Below are positions 60,067-64,000 of a stretch of DNA of 64,000 bases, one piece after another. How positions within the stretch are numbered: position 1 is the first letter of the stretch; each line of letters begins with the position of its first letter. The notes beneath the pieces are model-generated. The model was given only the letters and a program-made list of their open reading frames with translations, made no database searches and was not told the DNA's origin. The translations under genes were made by a program, and so were the position numbers. This DNA comes from Novosphingobium capsulatum NBRC 12533 (GTDB lineage: Bacteria; Pseudomonadota; Alphaproteobacteria; Sphingomonadales; Sphingomonadaceae). Location of the stretch: NCBI RefSeq assembly GCF_001598375.1, contig NZ_BCYV01000023.1, forward strand, positions 1 through 64,000. The letters run 5' to 3'.

Positions 60067-61809
60067 ATGAAACGTATCGCACGTCATCGTCTTCTGGCGC
60101 AGGCACTGGGGCTGAGCTTGGGCATCGGGCTTGGCCTCGCCAGCGTGCCGGCCCAGGCCGAGGATTTCCGCGTCACGCTGCCGGCAACGGCCAAGAATGC
60201 GCCGGTCGATGGGCGGGTGCTGGTGATCCTGGCGGCCAAGCCCGATCCGCAGCCGCGCGAACAGGTCAAGGCCGACTATGATTCCGCGCAGGTCTTCGGT
60301 GTGACGGTCGATGGCCTCAAGCCCGGTAACAGCATCACGGTGGGCAGTGGGGTGCTGGGTTTTCCCACGCTCGATCTCAAAAGCGTGCCAGCCGGGCGCT
60401 ATACCGTGCAGGCCGTGCTGCACCGCTATGACACCTATCACCTGAGCAATGGCAAGACGGTGAAGCTGCCCGCGCCGCGCGGCGCCGGGCAGAATTGGCG
60501 GGCAGAGCCGGGCAACCTGTTCAGCACGCCGCAGACGGTCGATTTCGACCCGGCCAGGCCGGGCACGATCGCCCTCACGCTCGACAACGTGAACCCGCCG
60601 ATCACCCCACCGGCTGACACGCCCTTCGTGCACCATTTCAAGATGCGCAGTGCGCTGCTGTCAAAGTTCTGGGGGCGCGACATCTATCTGACCGCGCACG
60701 TCCTGGTGCCGCGCGATTTCGACAAGCATCCCGAGGCGCGCTTTCCGCTGATGATTTTCCATGGCCACTTCCCGGCCGATTTCGGTGGCTTTCGCACCAC
60801 CCCGCCCGATCCCGACCTGAAATGCGAACGCAGCGAACGCTTCAACCTGCCCTGCTACAACCGCACCGAGCAGGAAGAGGCCTATGCGTTCTACCAGCAG
60901 TGGATCGGCGATGCCTTCCCCCGCTTCCTGGCGGTGGAGATCGACCATTCCAACCCGTATTACGATGATTCCTATGCGGTCAATTCGGCCAACCTCGGGC
61001 CCTATGGCGATGCCATCACCCACGAACTGGTGCCGGCGATCGAGAAGAAGTTCCGCGGCCTTGGCCAGGGCTGGGCGCGGTTCCTCTATGGCGGATCGAC
61101 CGGCGGGTGGGAATCGCTGGGCGTGCAGATCAAGTACCCGGATGACTATAACGGCGCCTTTGCCGCCTGCCCCGATCCAATCGATTTCCGCCAGTTCATG
61201 CTGACCGATATCTATGCCGACAAGAACGCCTATGCCTATGAAGGACCGTTCGGGCGGGTGGAGCACCCCGGCAAGCGCGATTGGCTCGACCATGTGCCTT
61301 ACACCATGGAGATGGAAAACCGCCTGGAACTGGTGCTGGGCGACAAGAACCGCTCGGGCGGGCAGTGGGATATCTGGGAAGCGGTGTTCTCGCCCATGGC
61401 CGCCGACGGCTATCCGCAGCGCTTGTGGGACAAGCGCACCGGCGTGATCGATCCCAAGGTGGCCGCCTATTGGCGCGACAACTATGACCTGCGCCATATC
61501 CTGGAGCGCGACTGGCCAACCCTGGCGCCCAAGCTGCAGGGGAAGCTGCATATCTATGTCGGCACGATGGATAATTACTTCCTCAACAACGCCGTCTATC
61601 TGATGGACGATTTCCTCAAGAAGAGCGATCCGCCCTATCGCGGCGTGGTCGATTATGGCGATCGGGCCGAGCATTGCTGGAGCGGTGACCATACCCAGCC
61701 CAACGCGATTTCGCGGCTGCGCTATCACACGTTCTACCTGCCCCAGATCCTCAAGCGGATCGCGGAGACCGCCCCCGCCGGGGCCGACCTCAAGAGCTGG
61801 CGCTATTGA
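60067..61809 (+). CDS. Large exported alpha/beta hydrolase (putative esterase)
   Basis: A 580-residue secreted protein (signal ending at PAQAE, about 27). An N-terminal beta-sandwich (about 30-200) precedes a hydrolase core with the nucleophile elbow FLYGGSTGGWESLG, the oxyanion part PLMIFHGHFP, an acidic residue in IYVGTMDNYFLNNAV and the histidine in RAEHCWSGDH. The fold recalls the putative esterase (esterase D-like) family, though the N-terminal domain and length are atypical. The substrate is unknown. It starts 58 bp after the metallohydrolase and may belong to the same unit. Confidence 0.78.
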   Translation: MKRIARHRLLAQALGLSLGIGLGLASVPAQAEDFRVTLPATAKNAPVDGRVLVILAAKPDPQPREQVKADYDSAQVFGVTVDGLKPGNSITVGSGVLGFPTLDLKSVPAGRYTVQAVLHRYDTYHLSNGKTVKLPAPRGAGQNWRAEPGNLFSTPQTVDFDPARPGTIALTLDNVNPPITPPADTPFVHHFKMRSALLSKFWGRDIYLTAHVLVPRDFDKHPEARFPLMIFHGHFPADFGGFRTTPPDPDLKCERSERFNLPCYNRTEQEEAYAFYQQWIGDAFPRFLAVEIDHSNPYYDDSYAVNSANLGPYGDAITHELVPAIEKKFRGLGQGWARFLYGGSTGGWESLGVQIKYPDDYNGAFAACPDPIDFRQFMLTDIYADKNAYAYEGPFGRVEHPGKRDWLDHVPYTMEMENRLELVLGDKNRSGGQWDIWEAVFSPMAADGYPQRLWDKRTGVIDPKVAAYWRDNYDLRHILERDWPTLAPKLQGKLHIYVGTMDNYFLNNAVYLMDDFLKKSDPPYRGVVDYGDRAEHCWSGDHTQPNAISRLRYHTFYLPQILKRIAETAPAGADLKSWRY

Positions 61810-61817
61810 ACCAAACC

Positions 61818-61850
61818 GGACGGGCGCGATGCAAAAGCGCGCGCCCGTCC
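61818..61850. terminator. Hairpin between the esterase and usg genes
   Basis: An 11-bp perfect stem (GGACGGGCGCG, 61818-61828, with 61840-61850) and an 11-base loop, 8 bp after the esterase stop and 21 bp before the convergent usg end. No T run follows. Confidence 0.6.
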
Positions 61851-61871
61851 AGCTCGATCAGCTCGGCTCGA

Positions 61872-62168
61872 TCAGTTGATCGTGATCACGCCGTTGACCG
61901 CGCGGTATTCCTGCGGGCCGATCAGGTGCCGATGGGCAATGCGGATGGAATGCAGCGCGGCATCGATTTCGCGCCGCCAATGATCGAGAAAGCCGCCCAG
62001 GCGCGGGAAGCGCGGGGCAAGATCATATTGCTGAAACGCAAACATCTGGAGCAGCGCCGGGTGATCGGGCATGTAATAATGCACCTCGATCGTGGTCAGG
62101 CCATAGCCGGCAAGTTGCTCCAAGAAACCACTGTCAATCTGCTGAGTATTCGCTCCACCACGCGCCAT
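61872..62168 (-). CDS. usg: Usg-family protein
   Basis: A 98-residue protein matching Usg: LAGYGLTTIEVHYYMPDHPALLQMFAFQQYDLAPRFPRLGGFLDHWRREIDAALHSIRIAH with the ending PQEYRAVNGV. Usg was named from the region upstream of the trp genes in Caulobacter-like bacteria and has no proven function. No trp genes are beside it here. The ATG at 62168 gives the family length; one at 62189 adds seven residues. Confidence 0.87.
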   Translation of the reverse strand: MARGGANTQQIDSGFLEQLAGYGLTTIEVHYYMPDHPALLQMFAFQQYDLAPRFPRLGGFLDHWRREIDAALHSIRIAHRHLIGPQEYRAVNGVITIN

Positions 62169-62302
62169 GCCTTCCCTCCGCCAAAGCAAGGGGCCTGGCC
62201 CACCGCGACGCGGTCAGGCCCCGTGACAGCCTGAAGATCCAACACGGTGAACTTGGCACGTCGTGCGCCGCAGTCAAGACGGGGGCTTAACCGCTGCGGC
62301 GT

Positions 62303-62944
62303 TTACGGCTGGGTGAGAATGGCCTTTTCGCAGCGCTCCATCGCCGCATTCTTGGCGCCGCCGCCGCCCAGCAAGGTTGCAGCTGCGAAGCCGGCCACGA
62401 CCAGCACGACAAAGCCCGCCGTGACCAGGCCGAGGTACTTGTCGATGAAGCGCTTGATCGGCGCCCCGAACAGGCGGAACAGCACGCCCACGATCATGAA
62501 GCTGATCGAGCGCGACACCACGCTGGCCAGGAAGAAGGGCAGCAGCGGCATGCCAATGAACCCGGCGGTGATCGTCAGGAGCTTGAACGGGATCGGCGTC
62601 GCGCCCTTGAGCACGATGATCTCCACGCCATACTCGCGCAGATAGCAGGCCGCCTTGGGGAAGCTTTGCGTCAGATGAAGCAGCGCAAGCAGTTGTGTGC
62701 CCACGCTATCGTAGAGGAAATGCCCGATGGCATAGCCAAGCAACCCGCCAATGACAGAGCCTGCCGTGGCAAACGCGGCATAGCGCACGGCCTTGCGCGG
62801 CTGCGCCAGGCACATCAGGCCCAGCAGCGGATGCGGCGGGATCGGGAAGAAGCTCGCTTCCATGAACGCGAACAGGAACAGCCACCATGCCGCATGGCGA
62901 TGGGCGGCCTTGGCCATGGTCCATTCGTAAAGGCGGCGCAGCAT
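62303..62944 (-). CDS. DedA-family membrane protein (YqaA-like)
   Basis: A 213-residue inner-membrane protein of the DedA (SNARE-associated/VTT) family, YqaA branch. Features are FAFMEASFFPIPPHPLLGLMCLAQP (entrant loop with E and prolines), AFATAGSVIGGLLGYAIGHFLYD, and the KGATPIPFKLLTITAGFIGMPLLPFFLASVVSRSISFM block. DedA proteins act in lipid flipping and membrane homeostasis. The ATG at 62944 removes a spurious upstream extension. Confidence 0.88.
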   Translation of the reverse strand: MLRRLYEWTMAKAAHRHAAWWLFLFAFMEASFFPIPPHPLLGLMCLAQPRKAVRYAAFATAGSVIGGLLGYAIGHFLYDSVGTQLLALLHLTQSFPKAACYLREYGVEIIVLKGATPIPFKLLTITAGFIGMPLLPFFLASVVSRSISFMIVGVLFRLFGAPIKRFIDKYLGLVTAGFVVLVVAGFAAATLLGGGGAKNAAMERCEKAILTQP

Positions 62945-63359
62945 GGTCTTGTCGATTCCCCGGTCCACGGCGCCACCGCGCCCTATGAGCCACACCTCCC
63001 TAGTGCAGTGCACAAGATTGCGCCAGCCATGTCAGCGGGCCGCTGAAAGGCCGGCTACAAGCCTGGGCAAGCCAGATTGGCACCCGGTTCACTGGCTTGG
63101 GTGCATCGATTTCCACCGGTCATCGCAATGAAAATTCGCCTCATCTTAAATTTTTTTGATGTTCAATCGGGAACCTGCTTCCGCCTTCCGCATTGGAGGG
63201 GGCACATGAGGGTGGTTTCAACCGGGAAATTGCTGCGAGGGCAACTGTTACAGTGGCTTTTAGGCAACAGTTCACGCGTGTGTCCGCTTGCATGAACATA
63301 ACAGAACCGGTAGACAACCGCCACGACGTGGCATGATCTCGCAAAAAAGGGGAAACGTA
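62945..63359. other. Intergenic region before the beta-barrel gene
   Basis: A 415-bp gap between the DedA gene and the outer-membrane protein gene. I see no convincing gene. It contains an inverted repeat AACTGTT (63243-63249) / AACAGTT (63266-63272) with a 16-base spacer, about 90-115 bp before the barrel gene, and an A/T-rich patch near 63135-63165 that may be part of a promoter. An AAAAAAGGGG ribosome site lies at 63343-63352. Confidence 0.5.
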
Positions 63360-64000
63360 ATGCGGAAACTGATCCTGGGCCTGGCCTTGGCATCAAGCGC
63401 AATGGCGACGCCCGCGCTTGCCAAGAGCAAGAGCTGGTATGTGGAAGGTGATGGCGGCGCGATGCTGCTCGAAGACGCCGACCACAATGTGAACGGTACG
63501 GCCAATGCCGCCACCGTGAGCTCCAAGACCGGCTACGACTTTGGCGCCGTGGTGGGTTACGATTTCGGTGGCTTCCGCCTCGAAACCGAAGCCAGCTACC
63601 GTCGTGCTCGTAACAGCAACGTGCGTAACAACGTAACCGGCGCTGAATACTCGCGTGACAATGGCCAGATCGGCGGCAGCACCAGCGCGCTGAGCTTCAT
63701 GGTCAACGGCCTGCTCGACTTCGGTCCCGACGATGGCCTGCAGGGCTTCATCGGCGGTGGTGCCGGCGTCGCCAAGGCGAAGTACTATGTCGCCACGCCC
63801 GAAGGTCTGCTCGACGACTCGAAGACCAAGTTCGCTTGGCAGGTTCTGGCCGGTGTTCGCGCGCCGCTCAGCAAGCACGTCGACGTGGGTCTGAAGTACC
63901 GCTTCTTCAACGTTCAGGACGTGAACCTGGTTGGCACCTCGGGTGCTTATGCCGGCGCCAACTTCTCGACGCGTCTGCGCTCGCACTCGATCCTGGGCAC
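63360..64000 (+). CDS. Outer-membrane beta-barrel protein, cut by the window end
   Basis: The first 213 residues of an outer-membrane protein. The signal peptide (LILGLALASSAMATPALA, cut near 21) is followed by alternating beta-strands such as WYVEGDGGAML, YDFGAVVGYDFGGFRLETEASYRR, LDFGPDDGLQGFIGGGAGVAKAKYYV and HVDVGLKYRFFNV. These fit the eight-stranded barrel of OmpA-like or opacity-like proteins; a C-terminal OmpA peptidoglycan-binding domain could lie beyond the window. The strong ribosome site and long leader suggest high expression. Confidence 0.82.
   Translation, partial: MRKLILGLALASSAMATPALAKSKSWYVEGDGGAMLLEDADHNVNGTANAATVSSKTGYDFGAVVGYDFGGFRLETEASYRRARNSNVRNNVTGAEYSRDNGQIGGSTSALSFMVNGLLDFGPDDGLQGFIGGGAGVAKAKYYVATPEGLLDDSKTKFAWQVLAGVRAPLSKHVDVGLKYRFFNVQDVNLVGTSGAYAGANFSTRLRSHSILG

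Noticed and set aside
1..64000. CRISPR array, rRNA operon, prophage or insertion sequence
   Set aside because: No regularly spaced direct repeats, rRNA-like stretches or transposase/phage motifs were found on either strand.

Overview
The window is high-GC DNA from an alphaproteobacterium, most likely a member of the Sphingomonadales close to Novosphingobium or Sphingomonas. This rests on gene content: a serine palmitoyltransferase with its own acyl carrier protein (sphingolipids), two TonB-dependent receptors, the order argH-lptM-lysA, the order pyrE-pdxJ-acpS-lepB, DivK beside a DUF3572 gene, and an Usg protein. Genes are packed tightly, with many ATGA or TGATG overlaps. I see no insertion sequence, integrase, phage gene, CRISPR array or rRNA. 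The one RNA gene is tRNA-Val(TAC).

Layout. 0.2-2.9 kb (-): cytochrome c oxidase subunits II and I with a terminator. 3.1-9.5 kb (+): pyrE-pdxJ-acpS-lepB, an AI-2E type permease, a DUF3089 hydrolase, ruvX and two hotdog thioesterases. 9.5-13.3 kb (-): a shortened siroheme synthase, then lysA, lptM and argH. 13.3-17.6 kb: a TlpA-like lipoprotein (+), then DUF2946, a TonB receptor and a PepSY protein (-), probably a metal-uptake operon.

17.7-36.8 kb is the accessory heart of the window. It holds two VOC proteins (one dioxygenase-like), a CrtI-like FAD oxidoreductase with a tiny partner, four SDRs, an epimerase-type dehydrogenase, HxlR and LysR regulators, a TonB receptor, an MFS transporter, an FAD monooxygenase, a cupin, an EthD-like protein, a fumarylacetoacetate-hydrolase-family protein, a histidinol-dehydrogenase paralogue and a C-C hydrolase-like alpha/beta hydrolase. 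It reads as one dispersed catabolic locus for an aromatic, perhaps acyl-phenolic, compound. Several of its intergenic regions carry inverted repeats built on a GATAG half-site. Next to it (37.0-39.3 kb) lie a secreted esterase and a secreted GH1 glucosidase that could release an aglycone.

39.3-49.1 kb: tRNA-Val, two tandem DUF4139 proteins, a ModE-like HTH protein, a small unknown, a DEAD-box helicase, an orphan solute-binding lipoprotein, PilZ, DksA and a Sel1-like protein. 49.1-52.4 kb (-): a compact operon DUF3572-HAD-RidA-GDPD-acyltransferase, divergent from divK. 53.0-55.3 kb (+): acyl carrier protein, serine palmitoyltransferase and an SGNH hydrolase. 55.4-61.8 kb: an amidohydrolase, an EthD-like protein, a three-gene quinoprotein relay set (CXXCW protein, SoxYZ-like carrier, zinc metallohydrolase) and a large secreted esterase. 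61.9-64.0 kb: usg, a DedA/YqaA protein, and the start of an outer-membrane beta-barrel gene cut by the window edge.

Functions are read from motifs and family knowledge without database searches. Start codons were chosen from Shine-Dalgarno spacing, overlap with neighbours and expected family length.
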